This document shows, in pieces, positions 35,101-47,871 of a DNA stretch of 64,000 bases; position 1 is the stretch's first letter, and each line of letters opens with the position of its first letter. The translations under genes were made by a program, and so were the position numbers. The DNA comes from Plutella xylostella (Eukaryota; Arthropoda; Insecta; Lepidoptera; Plutellidae): contig NC_064002.1 in assembly GCF_932276165.1 (NCBI RefSeq), positions 8,804,001 through 8,868,000 on the forward strand. The letters are read 5' to 3'. Under the pieces are notes generated by a model. It searched no databases, was not told the origin of the DNA, and worked only from the letters and a program-made list of their open reading frames with translations.

Positions 35101-37997
35101 GTCACCAAAGAAAAACAAAAGACTGTCTGAATCGGAGCAAATAGGTAAGCGAATAATAATACTATAAATTCATATTTTTATTACTTACAACGTACGTTAT
35201 TTCGTACTTAAACTTGGTTTTCGGTTTACAAATTTAGCATTGTGTCCTTTGCTAACGCACAAAAATATTAATTTAGTTTGTTATTTATTCCAGAAAACCA
35301 GATGAACAGAACTCCAGCAAGTGTCAAGAAAAATAATAAAAGCCTATCAAAACCAGAAGACATTGATCAAGTTGATGGTAGTGCCAAAAAGGGAACTCCT
35401 AAAAAGAGTAACCAGAAAAATAGTTCTATCATGAACATGACTGAATCTGGAAGTGCCGGTAATATTTTTGAATACATAGATATAATTGAATTTTCATAAA
35501 TGTATGACCCCAAAGACCTCTTATTTACCATCATTTTGTTTCAGAAGTGCCTGAGGTCAAAACCCCTGGAAGTATTAAAAAGAAGAATAAAAAATTATCA
35601 CAGTCGCTTAGCCAAAATGATGAGCCAAAAATAGAAGAGGATGTCAATGTAACTTTGGGCAGCAGTAAAAAGAAGAAAATGTCGGAATCAGAATCAACTG
35701 GTTAGTCAAAGTTTTATCAGTTATTTCGATTGTTAAGAAATACAATTTTTATTCATAGTGATAAAGTAACATACTCACCAGATTAAAATACAGAGAAACA
35801 GAACCAGCATCACCAAATAACCGCTGCACATTAATAAGTCATGCAGATTTTATGTACCTCTGACATTTGGAATATTTGCGCAGCTCTGTAAATAACAGGT
35901 CATTGCACTGTAATCCTGACGTGGTAAACCCACCTACTATTAAAAACCAAAATTACTAGGTATTATATTTATATTTTAAATGTTTTTCAGAAAATAGCTT
36001 CGCTAAGACGGCCAACACCTCACTGCCGATCGGTAATACCAACATGAAAAATAAAAAGAACAAGAAACTGTCCGAATCGCTTAACTTTGACACCGTGTAC
36101 GTGTCTACCATCGAAGATATCGTGAATGCTCTAGGAAGTGCAAAGAAGAAGAATAAAAAGAACTCTGAATCGTCAGATGTTAATTCTGTAAATGTGAACG
36201 GTGGTAAGTGGTAGTACATTATATTGAATACGAACTGTTACGTACAAGGGTTCGAGATACTTCTTCTAGACATAATCATCCAGTAATAGTATGTATATTG
36301 TTACATTATTATTTATGTATATTTTGTTTTTATATTATAAACTAATAATTTCAGAAGTAGGTGCTGCGGACTCAGTAGATGAGATAAGTTCTAAGAAGCG
36401 CAAGCGCAAGTCCTCGGTCGTTGGAGACACCATGTCTGAAGGTAATAGTAATATTCATAATACTACGTATAGCTCTTTCTCGTTCGCTTAGGAACCTTTT
36501 GATGTTTACAAAAGTTACACTGCTATATGTGGCTGTACTTTTCTTCTATCTACTGATTAGGACTTTTAGTGTAGGCACACACTGTAATCGCGTCTCGTCG
36601 CTGTCGTGTGTCGCCTTTTGTGAGCCATTACTCATGTATCTGATCAAAGACATGTAAAAAAATTATTATGTAAACGAATATTACAATCACGTATTTTTGC
36701 TGACTTAATATTTTATTTTTCAGAACTAAATGTATCAGTACCAGCTGCGGGCAGCCATAAGAAGAAACTGAAATTGTCTCCTTCAGAAAGTGAGAACGAA
36801 GCCGTAGATATGGCAGTCAAGAATAATGACCAATCCCAGAAACGTAATTCCCTTACTCGTATGTATCATGTTTTAGATTTTAATAGTTGTAGCTACTGTA
36901 CTTAGTTAGATATCAATATTTTATTTTACGGCTTATTTAATTAAGTGAATTATTTTTTACAGAACCTGAAAAAGTAGTAAGCCAAGAAACAAGCAAAAGT
37001 AAGAAAACAAAGAAAGATCATATTGTTGACCAGCAAAAAATTATACCAGAAAATAGTAAGTGCAGCTATTCAAACATATTATATTTAATTAAATCCTATG
37101 ATAATTTATATGCGTAGACTAATGTAGTCTATTCATCAGTAAAATTGTGGAAATGGGCCAATCATCATCAGTCATCGGCCTTTTAAACTAATTCACTTTT
37201 CTAGCTCTTGTGTTTGTCACAACACAACTCGATAAGAAGCTGAAGAAGTCAATAATCGTCCAATGCGTGACATTTCTCTTCCTTGAGGAACGTCACGAAA
37301 GTCAGTCCCCGGACCCGTAGGTTATTAAAAAAAAACATTTAGGCTAGGCCAACTATAATTTTGACCTTATCAACATTGCATTCTGCTTTTGTTACAGAAC
37401 CTAAAAAACGCAAAAATCGTGATGATGACGATAGTCATAAGCAGACAAAGGTATGCAAACATAAGATTTTTTCTGCGTAAGTTTATAAACAGCTTTTGAT
37501 TTTTATTCTTTATTTAACTACCATATTTTTTACAGGTTCTCAAAGAACATCGTTTTGATAATCTACAAATATCACGATTACCCTCTACCCTGCTGGAACA
37601 GTTAGAAGAAAAGCCGCAAAAACTTAGTCGTAGAGCAGAAAGTATTGTAGCTACAAGCGCCTTCAAGGTTGAAGAAATTATAAAGAGAAAGAATAAGCCA
37701 TCGCATTATCTAGAAGAAAGCATTTATTTGAATTCTGATAGCCCAGATAAAAAGAAACAGAAAATGATAAAAGAAAGACCTAAAGTTCTACCTTTCGTAC
37801 CTACCGCCTCAACGTCTGGCAGTGGATTCACAACGAAATTCCAAATTAATGTAATTCCTAAGGAAACTAAGTTTGTGGCCAAGTCAAGCAATACCATCAA
37901 CTTCAAAAATACTCATATACAAGAGCTAAAAATTAAAAAAATGGGAACTTATGAAAATTATAAAAATCAAAGGAAAGTGAAACTATCGAAATTTTGA
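29199..37997 (+). CDS. Acidic/lysine-rich, probably nucleolar protein, 1637 aa, 14 exons
   Basis: Exons: 29199-29232, 29776-29907, 30167-30355, 31200-31283, 31897-34905, 35043-35144, 35294-35458, 35545-35700, 35991-36203, 36355-36441, 36724-36858, 36963-37055, 37398-37450, 37536-37997. All join in frame. The first 12 introns are phase 1 and the last is phase 0. The start MEEEVPASG is followed by basic Ser/Thr-Pro segments (STPTKKRGG, RVTRRRSTARD). Exon 5 (3 kb) is low-complexity with Ser/Lys/Glu-rich acidic blocks, like NOPP140- or treacle-type proteins. Exons 6-12 repeat a KKxNKKLSES-type unit. The C-terminal exon is the only globular-looking part and ends KVKLSKF. The composition suggests a nucleolar or chromatin role. 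Drosophila slender lobes (slel) is a possible relative, but I cannot confirm this. Confidence 0.8.
31534..31846 (-). mobile_element. tRNA-derived SINE, about 310 bp, intronic
   Basis: Best copy of the family, minus orientation: a tRNA-like head with A box (TAGCTCAGTCGGG) and a perfect B box (GGTTCGAATCC) at the high-coordinate end, then the body shared with 232-378 and 2820-3050. It lies in intron 4 of the 29199-37997 gene, ending about 50 bp before exon 5. It resembles the HaSE-type SINEs of noctuid moths, but the exact family is unverified. An ORF across it ending RRDSNPHL is an artefact of the B box. Confidence 0.8.
34926..34964 (+). mobile_element. Helitron 3'-end relic in intron 5
   Basis: The string 'cgaagcgattagcgaagcttgcgg..gaagctag' followed by T is a decayed version of the tail of the Helitrons at 9411 and 47525. 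It starts about 20 bp after the exon 5 donor at 34906. Confidence 0.55.
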
Positions 37998-38415
37998 TTT
38001 AGATTGATATTTTTCGACAAACTTTTTCATGACTTTTTGTAAGGAACCTTTTGTTAAATTTTGGTTAGGGTAATGAAACAACAAACAACTCTTTTTTTAT
38101 TATTAGTGGCCAGCCCTTACTTGGTATGTCTATCCACCTACTTACAATTTGGAAATGATTTTTTACATTTTAATTATTATTAAGTTATTATAGATGTTAG
38201 ATTTTAAACTACTCTTAATTAATTTACGTTGATTATTTAATAATTTTGTTATTAATTGTATTTTAAATTTTGCCATTTTAAATTCTCCCGCAAAAAAATG
38301 TAGTTCACAAAAATACTCGGTAGGTGGCGCCTCGTTACAGAAATAATGGTATCGCCCAAGTGCTTTCCAATTTCTGTATGACCTTTTGTATGTGATTTTT
38401 GTTTGAATGTTTATG

Positions 38416-38421
38416 AATAAA
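38416..38421 (+). terminator. Candidate polyadenylation signal
   Basis: AATAAA lies 419 bp after the stop codon at 37997, in AT-rich sequence without coding signs. It would give a 3' UTR of about 440 nt. Confidence 0.45.
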
Positions 38422-38429
38422 ACTGTTAC

Positions 38430-41400
38430 TGCTGTAGGAGTAAATATTTTTAATTGAATAGAAGTCACCCTAAATATGCATAGGTCACGAAAATCTTCCC
38501 GCCTTATCACGCCGGTGTAAACAAACCGCCATGTTGCTCCCGATTAACGTGCCGTTCGACAGGAAATAGATTCTTAGTAGTTATTTTCAACAAGTTATTT
38601 AACGTTGAAATTTTGTTAAACCTAAGGCAATGTTCATTTAAATACACATAAAATATTAAATTCCTCTTTAAATATAATTCTCATTTTGTTTTGTAAAATC
38701 CTAATATTACTAGGAGTAGACATGACTAGTGACGTCATTCCGGATTGAGTAACATCCAATGAGAAGCCCCTGTCAACGGTCACGTGGGCAAAATCAACCA
38801 ATCACAAAGCACACGGTCTTTGTGTACCTTTTCACAAAATAATAAAACATTGTGGTGTTTTGTATGGAGTGAGTGGTGTTATATCTGTCATCTCATTGAC
38901 AGTAAAAACGTAAATGTGTGAAATTAGGGATTATACAATTGGGCAAAAGGATATTTATTTGAATAAATATTCGGTAAGTACATTTTTACAATAATTTCAT
39001 CCCAGGTTATGTTAATATCTAGGTGAAACAGCAAAAACATGAACAATGGGAGAGTCCAACGGCCATATCCCGCTCTTTTCGTTCCATTGATATTTACTTT
39101 CATTGCTTTAGACATTCTTTAGGTGTTTTTACTCAATTTCCGTGTATAATTTTATTGAAATTCAATTTAGAGAAGTTATAGGTTAGTGTTTTTATAGTGT
39201 ACCTATGTTTTGTTATTTACAATTAGTGTGTGACAGTTGGCGAATCGCTAAACTGGCGGGAAATCGTACAACTTCTTTTTATCTTCATCAAATCAACATT
39301 CGCTTGATTTCATCGTCTACATGAAAATTTGTTTTATTACTAGGTAGCATAACTTTTATTTTTGCTTTAATAATTTGTATTTTTGTTTAAACTTTTTTTT
39401 TCTCATTTTATAGGACCTATATTGTCTTGCAGTTTTACTATTTAACCCCTGACCTATAAAGATAGGTGGTATAAGTTTGACCTATGTATCTGACGGATTA
39501 GAATGCAGTTTTTTTTTTAATCATACAGAATTGTTATAAAGTTAGTTCTGACTACAAGATTACTTAATTCCATTCAAATTATTTTTGATCTGCTGTGTCT
39601 TGACATTTTTAAATTATTCATGTAGGTAATATAGAATTTATTAACCAGTAACTATAGATAATACCTTTAAATTTTAACTGGAATATGACACATTCTGCAC
39701 TACATATTTGGTAGCGCCGATTTGATTTATCTCTGAATAAAATTGTTGGAACCATGATAAACATTGCAATATTCACAACATTATTATCTTTTACTTACCA
39801 GATAACAATATTAAGACACTTCTAAATTTTCATCATAATTTATACCTTTATGTCAGCGATTTCACATTTGCTTAGCTCCAACTCCAAGTAGTTGCGCTGA
39901 TGGTGGTTATCCTAGACTCTATAATGAAGTGCTACTTATCTTCTTTAAAATACTAGTAGACAGACTCCTTATTTAAATAAATAAATAGACCTTTACCATC
40001 ATTTATTTCTGACTTAATTGGTTTCAGCTAATAAATTCATACTCTTTGAAAGCAGATGAATGTAAACAGTATTGCTCAAACAATCAGTAGTGCAGGGGCT
40101 GAAGTGATGTGCCATGCCATGATCCCCAAATTGTAATAATTTATTATCTAAAAAAAAATACAAGATATTTTATTATTTTTAATATGAAAATCTATACATT
40201 CAGGCAATACAGATATATTGCCTGAATACGAAGTAGTTCATGCTGTTATTACTTAATTACTATTTTTTAGGTTTCAACTTAGGGGAAACAAAACATAGAT
40301 TTGTAACTGGATATGTATTTTATTCATAGAACAACATGGACTCTGACTATTACCTATACCTACTTGTATTTTTTATATTAAAGCAATAATATAATTAAAA
40401 GGATTTAAGTAAATGAAAGAAATATTCTTTATAATATAATTTAATCAGTAGAGTGGGACAGCAACAAGTCAATTTATCCTATATCTGAGATGGGATTATC
40501 TAGACATGTTACTCCAGTACTTGGAATAGGTTCCCTTGGGGGTCACTGGTCCTTACTAACTTTTTATTTGTAAACAATGCCAAAAAAACGAATTCAGACA
40601 TGGATCATTAGAAACTTGGACCAAAAAGCTATTAGTGAATATTCTCACGCTGACCAAGAATTTCAAAACGCTGAACAATGAGTTCACCATGCATCTGCGG
40701 GGACGAGGAGCAGTGCGCGCGAGGGTTACTCTATACTGAAGAATAACGAACGAACGAGAGCTGTCGTGCAACTTTAATATAACGTGGTTCAGTCATGGCT
40801 CGCGCAGCAGCGCTCCATAACTTCGTTTTTCGTAGAATGACCCCCCAGTTGCATTGTATAGACGTAAACACGGTGCACACACACACAGAATGCAACTGGG
40901 GCGTGGAGTTCACACAGACACACAGGGAAACCGCCACAGCTGCACGTATCACCACTACAACTGTGCCGGACTACCTCAACCAATGAAACTGCACCGTACG
41001 ACTATCGTATGCAACTGGTCGATGTAGTGGTGTGATGGGTTGAATGGTGTAGTAATTTTTTATACGGATCGCCGCGCTCGTTTTGTACCTGTGCTGCATC
41101 GGTGGGATAGGGATGAAGAAGAAACTAACTTATTTATGCCCATGTTTTGAACGCGACGTCAATATCTAGTTATTACTACAGTATTTTAATGATAATTTTG
41201 TAACATCTTCAAAACTATATCTACCACACCTTAAAGTTAGGTAGAGATACGTAGATGATACTCTACCCGTAGGTTGGTGTATCGTCACGCTTAAGGCTTA
41301 AAATGTAAAATATCTATCGAATCTACATGAATAGTAAAAAAACACCTTAAAAGTACCAAATTTTACCAAAACTATTGGCATTGAGGTGTAGCGCGGCAAT

Positions 41401-42215
41401 AATATTATTCGTCTTATTCATATTTTTGTCTGATTTGCCGGTGTCATTGACCCTCCAAACGTGAAGTACCTACTACAACGTAATCACATCGCGCGTCGAG
41501 AATTCAAGATACGGTGGATATGCATATCTACTTTTAACATTTCAGCAAGAGGCAAGGTTCGCCAAATCGATTGGTGACGAATAATTTTCTAATCCAGATA
41601 AAATTAGATAGATAGGCAACATTTCTACCCGAGTGCATTTTAATTTATAGGGTTCGGTAGCCCAAAATAAATTTAATACTTATAGCATGAAGATTAAAGA
41701 CTCTTTTATTTTGTGAACGCAATGAATGATTTTTTTCTTTCTTTCCCTTGAAGCTGTTAAAAGCACTTCTAGAAAGAACCTACGGAACCCTTTGCGCTAA
41801 ATCTCTGCGCCCAATTTTCTTACCAACTCATAAAAATTGGCGCCCAACCAAATAGTAGTACCACATTATTTAAATGTAGGTACACACATATTAAAGTAGA
41901 GTTAACCTATAATTACGAAGCTACTACATTTAATAAGTGCAGATGCTCTTCATCATAAAGTTCCTGTAGCTATCAAAAATCTAAGTTTGTCGCTATCTGT
42001 TCGATTTGCTCTTGGCTCGGAAAAGTTTTCGCGAGATGATTCAGTTTCCCTCCATGATTTGAAACCGGGAATCGGAGGGGAACAAACACTCGGCTCACAA
42101 AATCAATACTTTTCCACCCTCCTCCCGCCAGCAGACGTTGCGCGCGCATCGACTGTGTATACTACAACTTTTCAAAGTTGCAAATTTTCGTCTGGCTCGG
42201 CTCGTTAACATTATT
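38430..42215. other. Intergenic region between the nucleolar-like gene and jumu
   Basis: No coding exon was recognised. It may contain 5' non-coding exons of jumu, whose first coding exon begins with an acceptor. A small hairpin occurs at about 40848-40901 (CCCAGTTGCAT and its inverse). ORFs here are short and lack domains. Confidence 0.45.
38730..38802. promoter_or_regulatory. Promoter-like cluster: CRE, two CCAAT boxes, E-box
   Basis: TGACGTCA at 38730-38737, CCAAT at 38756-38760, CACGTG at 38781-38786 and CCAAT at 38798-38802 fall within 73 bp. Their density suggests a Pol II promoter, perhaps a distal jumu promoter. No transcript start can be read from sequence alone. Confidence 0.35.
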
Positions 42216-42640
42216 TTGGCGCCAAGTGCGGTCAAAATGAAATATCCTTCATAGATACGACTATTACAAATTTAGTATGCTAAAGATAGCTTAATAAATG
42301 TTATTAAAGTTGCTTCTAGCTAACTTATTGTTATTCTAATGATGACGGATAAAAATATGAGCACAAAAATGTAATACTTTCCAACACCTATTCTAAAGTC
42401 GAATAAAATTAATAATTAAAACGCTCGGCCCTCTAATGAGGAAATGGTCCGAGTGAGCGTGAGAATCGCGGTCAAACACCCCATTTTCCATGGCGACTGT
42501 TTTTCCTACGAGATGGTCTCGGGTTCAAGGCGAGCGCGCGCGGTCAGGAGCGAGGCCGCGCGGCCGCCACCCCGCGCGCCTCAGCGCTCAGACCGTCTGC
42601 CCTCTAACAAGAAAACAATTTTCGAAACGTGGCCCTTTGA
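42216..42640 (+). promoter_or_regulatory. Possible jumu promoter/CpG-rich 5' region with E2F-like site
   Basis: A palindrome TTGGCGCCAA lies at 42216-42225 (E2F-like core GGCGCC). At 42530-42600 follows a strongly GC/CpG-rich block (GCGCGCGCGGTCAGG, CGCGCGGCCGCC) that stands out from the AT-rich surroundings. It lies about 1.6 kb upstream of the first coding exon of jumu and could hold its promoter or a non-coding exon. Confidence 0.3.
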
Positions 42641-44185
42641 CCGCTAAAAAGCACGACATTGGCTGAAAGAAGTCATACGGTTCATGTTCAGAAGAGCTAA
42701 GGGTTCAGCGAGGTAAAAGTACAGAGTCATGAATTTAACTTGGAATATCTCGAAGTTTTTATTACTCTTTCCAACTATCTCGTGTATAATTGGCATGCAT
42801 TTTAATGCAGACAAAAACATCGATCCGTTTCGTAAATTATTAATCAGCCAGACGTACCTACTCATAGAGCACGTGCAGCTGACAAAATGAACTCCAGCCG
42901 TAATAAAGAGCGGGTTCATGGTCTACTACATGTTGCCACGAATCGTGTACTCACGACCAACGAACATTTCGGAGATAACTACCTCTGCCTACAATCGACT
43001 CGGGCCTGTGTCTATTTGTGGCTTATATTACTTCCGTGAAATCAGCCTAGCTTGTTTGCTGTGGCACTGATTCAGGGATTATAATTATTACCTCATGGGC
43101 CGCATGGCGCAAGTTAGACGGTTTATAATTTTGGTCAGTTCTTTTCTTTAGGTTTTGTCTCATACTAGGTACATCAATTAATTAAATATCAGTGTAGCTA
43201 TACTATACATAGTATGTTTCACATCATGAGGGGTGAGTTTCGACTCGCCCCGATCACCCTCTTTTATAGAATAGCGCTATCTCTTTTTGCCACCCTACAG
43301 GTGTAACGTCTCTTTCATACGATTACAATTTCCGGTTTCATTTGGCGCGAAAATTCAACGAAACTACTATAAAATTCAACACTGTAAAACAAGATACTTA
43401 TCCCACTTCTTAATTCGTGGGCTTAATAATATAATTCATAAGATGGAATTCTGTATTTTCTTGAATCTAATATCTATCATGTTTTGTCTAGTGATCGACT
43501 GTGAATGCAAAACAGACGATAAAAGATATAGATTTTATTAACACATACCTACTTAATTAGTACTTATACATGCATGTTTAAGTTCTTATCTCAGTAAAAA
43601 CAAATGAAAGTAAAACTTAAGATGCCAGAACCCGTTTATTTATAGACCACACTTATCTTGAGTAAAAGCACGAACAAAAACTTCGTCCCGAATCTTGTGA
43701 GCCTTCGGCTCTCTCTCGCTCGACCGTCATATTTTTTTTACATTACTACTTATTAAAAAAACTGTTCGGCCTGTTTCCCGTTTCTTGCCACACGGGTAAC
43801 GTTTTGTGAGTTGGTGTAGGTCACTTCCTTCAACTATTTGGGATGATATCATGGTATACTTAATAATGTAGTTTTAGACGAAGGAATTATACTTATATCT
43901 CTTTATCTGGTTATAATATGCAACATTATTTGATTTGAATGAGCGTAAACAAGGCTGCATTCACTGTTCTTTCACTGGCGCGGGGTAGCGCATTCCACAG
44001 GACCAAAACTGGTTTAGTACTACGTCGTAGTGATTTCATTGTACCGTACCTGTAGCGACCGAGGCCGAACTATCGAACACCATAAAAGTGGGACGGTTGG
44101 CGGGAAAATATTGTTAGTAAACTGGCTAAAAAGTTCGTAATTATATTAAAAGTGATGTTTGTTTTCACAGGTAGGCTCTGACACG

Positions 44186-47100
44186 ATGGATTTGTATATC
44201 ACCGACTCACTCCAGGACATGCTGGACATGGATATCAAATCTGAAATGGCCACAGATCTCAACAGCATCACTGACTTCTCAGTACGTGTTACTCCCACTG
44301 TAAAACTTATCAAAATACCTATGGTAATGACAAAGAAGCTATGAGTTATAATTTGACCTTTTGTTTACAGGATTCATTAGGTTTAAACTTCTCCGAGCTG
44401 CCTCCATTATTAGATATGGACACTGATAATTCAGCTACGTGGCTGAATCATTCGTCAAATTTTGTACATAATTTAGATTTGTACGGTTCAGAAGCAAATG
44501 CTGTGATGGTAAATCCTAATTCGGTAATGCCAACAACATTTGCGGACACTCCTGTTAAAAAAATAGTAAAAGAAGAGGCTTCAAATTTATTGCTTACTTC
44601 AACTATTAACACTGAAAATAACAGCACATCAATGCCAAGTCCAAAGGAAGAAAAAAGTCATTTAACATTTTCTCCCAACACAATAAAAGTACCTAAGGTA
44701 GAGCCAGAAGAAACTTTTACTAAGAAGCCGCTAGAAGAAGCGACACAAATGGTAATATACGTTCGGAAACAAGACCACGTTGTTAAAGACTTAATTAATG
44801 AACTGGAAACAAAAAGTCCAAAGTTGACGCCCACCGTCCGAATAAAGGCATCACAAGCGGAGGTTCTAAAAGTTAATAGTAAAAACTGTTCAATTTTGAG
44901 TACGAACCAGAAGGTCTCACAACACTTAGGTACTAAAACTATAATATCCGGTAACATACACATACTGGATGCACAGCAATCAAGAACGATATTAGCAAAT
45001 AGTGCAAAGAATCAAGCTACAATATTGATTGACAATTCGTTAAGTAACAATAGGCAAATAATTAAGACGTCTGTAGGAGGATCATTCACAGTGGACAATG
45101 GTCACTCAAAGTATGTGCATACTAAGACTGTGGGAGAGTTCCCGAAGCCGGCGTATTCATACTCGTGTCTAATAGCAATGGCGCTAAAAAACTCGAGGAC
45201 AGGAAGCTTACCGGTTTCTGAAATTTATAACTTTATGTGGTAAGTTAATTTCGTTAATTAATAATAGACTTATTATACTTATAAAACAAAAAATATAATG
45301 TCTGGGATACATACGTTTATAACCTACCAAACAGGTCCAATGAAATACCTAAATCCATAATCTCTTTTGTTACAGTCAACATTTTCCATACTTCAAAACG
45401 GCTCCAAATGGCTGGAAAAACTCCGTTCGGCACAATCTTAGTTTAAACAAATGTTTCGAGAAAATTGAAAAGCCCTCAACAAACGGTAGTCAAAGAAAGG
45501 GTTGCCTCTGGGCAATGAATCCAACGAAAGTGGGCAAAATGGACGAGGAGGTCCAGAAATGGTCACGGAAAGATCCACAAGCTATCAAGAAGGCCATGGT
45601 ATATCCAGGTTAGTATAGATTGCCTAGCCGCAACCTAATTATTACAAAATGTATAACATAATTTGCAACCATAGCTGGTTTTTATACATTGTAATGGAAA
45701 TATTTTTAATTTCCAGAAAGCCTAGAAGCATTAGAGCGCGGTGAAATGAAATACAGCAGCTTGAACGGCGAAGCGGAAGCGGATGAAGTGGACGACGTGG
45801 ACCCCGACGGAGAGATCGACGCCGACGGCGACCTGGACTGCGACATCAAGGAGGAGGTCGACGACGCATCCATCGTGGAACAGGTCAGTGATAATGGAAG
45901 ATGATAATATTTGGGGACATCTCATACACGGCCATCCGACCCCATACTAGGCAGATCTTAGTTTAAACAGCCCCCGGGGCAGATCCCGGGACCTTCGGCA
46001 TAGCAGTCAGGGTCACTGACCACTGCACCATTTAATCATGTAAAGATTATTTGAGTGAGACCTCTACAGCTCAGTGATAAAAGCCACGGCTTCCTTCCTT
46101 CCCTTTACCTGTAAGTCTTACTTATTTTTAGCTAAGCACTTTCAGTTGAATAATTTTGTCTGCTGCGAAAATAAATTTCTTTTAGCTCCAAACATGTGGC
46201 TTATTTATTACTATGGATAGGAATAATGGCGTCAACTATTACTATTAATAGCCCACTTCTATCGATCGACTGTAGTGCGTGTATCGTATTCAATCCTAGA
46301 CGTTCATTCATCGCCACGTGCATATTAAAGTTCGCGCCACTAATGTACCTAACTACTAACTCTATTATAACTGTTGGACATCCATAAACATTTTCAATGA
46401 AATCCTGTCCTTACAAACGTAGTTCCTTTTAAATTTAATTTCATAACTCATACTCAAATTTAGAGCTTTGGAATTTTAAATGGAGACTTAAATCTGAATC
46501 TAATAATACTTCTGTCCGATCTCGCTGTTTAGGTCGATTATAGGTCACACTCAGATGCGAATGACGTCATACACATGGTCTGGATTTAGTCAGGTAGTTC
46601 GTTAGTGGCGCTCTTTGGTGTTAGAATTTTGAGATTAGCCTCGTATATTTGCTGCCACTGAACATATTTATTTACATCGCCCATACTCATATAACAAGTT
46701 AACTGCTAGGGGTTAAAACAAATTATTTATACTATTATCTGAAAAATTAAATTCCTAAAGGAACTTACATAGAGACCAATCATAATTATGTGGCTTATCT
46801 TTCTAGGTAGCTTTCGACGTGTGTCATGGTATGGATGAAGAGTTTTGTTTTTTACATTAGCCTCTTTCCGTATTTCAGGAGGTGTCAGATCAAGAACTAG
46901 AAGTGGAAGAGGTGGTGGAGGGGACAGGCATGGTGGGCGGTACTTACCGGCTGCTGGCCACCGGGCCGTCGTCGCTCACCTCATACATCGCAGACGTGGA
47001 CTCCGGGGATGAAATCAGTGATATAGAGGTAAATTTTGAAAGCACAAACTAAAAATATCTAAATTAAAATTATTGCCATTCCTTACCTTTCTCCCTGGGA

Positions 47101-47871
47101 TGTCAGTAACTGCGACTATCTCACTCCGCTCACACAGATAGAATCTTTGTGTTATGTGCATATTGTCTGTAATCCTAAAGATCCGCACAACGTAATTCAT
47201 AGTTGAATAGATGAAATTTGAATTCGAAATGAACTTTATTTTTTGTTATCCCTAAGTAACCTTAACAATATTTAAAATTTTACAGGTTCTCGACCATTCG
47301 TATGAAGAAGTGGACGTTGACTTATCAAAATCAGTGAAATTGGATGTTTCATTATCAGAGGACTATGGTAAGAACTCTCTATATTCTGTTATTTATGATT
47401 TTGCAAAAAGAGTATTTCTAAACTTGTATGGTAATATCTCCCAAGTACTTCCAATAGTACTTTTTGCTAGCTAATTTATCTATACCTATCCCGTAATGGA
47501 CTGTCAAGTAACTTGTACATTTTATCCTAACTAATATTATAAATGCGAAAGTAACTGTGTCTGTCTGTCTGTCTGTCTGTCTGTTACTCTTTCACGCCAA
47601 AACTACTGAACGGATTTGAATGAAATTTGGTATACATATGGTATAGACCCTGGGAAAGAACATGGCTACTTTTTATCCCGGAATTCCCACGGGAAAACTT
47701 TTGAAGGCGAAGCGAAGCTCGCGGGAACAGCTAGTATTCTATAATTACTATTTCTTTACAGAGATTCCAGCCAAGAGAGCAAAAACAAACTACATTTATC
47801 AGCCAGTGTCAACTCAGTCACACACAAGTCGACGAAAAACACCACTTGTCAATCGAGTAGCACTGATGTAA
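44186..47871 (+). CDS. jumu: FoxN1/4 forkhead transcription factor (jumeau ortholog), 568 aa
   Basis: Exons: 44186-44281 (exon begins at 44171), 44371-45239, 45376-45608, 45717-45883, 46879-47028, 47286-47367, 47762-47871. All junctions keep frame. The forkhead DNA-binding domain spans residues about 290-400: KPAYSYSCLIAMALKNS, LPVSEIYNFMCQHFPYF, then WKNSVRHNLSLNKCFEKIE (recognition helix), with the FoxN1/4-type extension GCLWAMNP..KMDEEVQKW. The exon 2/3 junction splits a Cys codon inside the domain. The N-terminus is acidic (MDLYITDSLQDMLDMD), as in activation segments, and a second acidic stretch follows the forkhead (DPDGEIDADGDLD). Drosophila Jumu acts in the nucleus in eye/bristle and heart development and position-effect variegation. 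Upstream exons are probably non-coding. Confidence 0.92.
45950..46050 (-). repeat. tRNA-like SINE fragment in jumu intron 4
   Basis: On the minus strand TGGTGCAGTGGTCAGTGACC (A-box region) is followed by GGTCCCGGGATCTGCC (B-box-like). This is a tRNA-derived head different from the SINE at 31534. It is short and decayed. Confidence 0.45.
47525..47734 (+). mobile_element. Short Helitron in the last jumu intron
   Basis: Same family as 9411-9639, with a shorter CTGT microsatellite. It starts TCCTAACTAATATTATAAATG after an A and ends GCTAG before T, as Helitrons do (insertion between A and T). The end lies 27 bp before the acceptor of the last jumu exon (47762), so the pyrimidine tract and branch site of that intron sit against or within the element. 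Confidence 0.82.

Noticed and set aside
38163..38510. 115-codon minus-strand ORF
   Set aside because: It lies in the probable 3' UTR of the nucleolar-like gene, has AT-rich chance composition and no domain.
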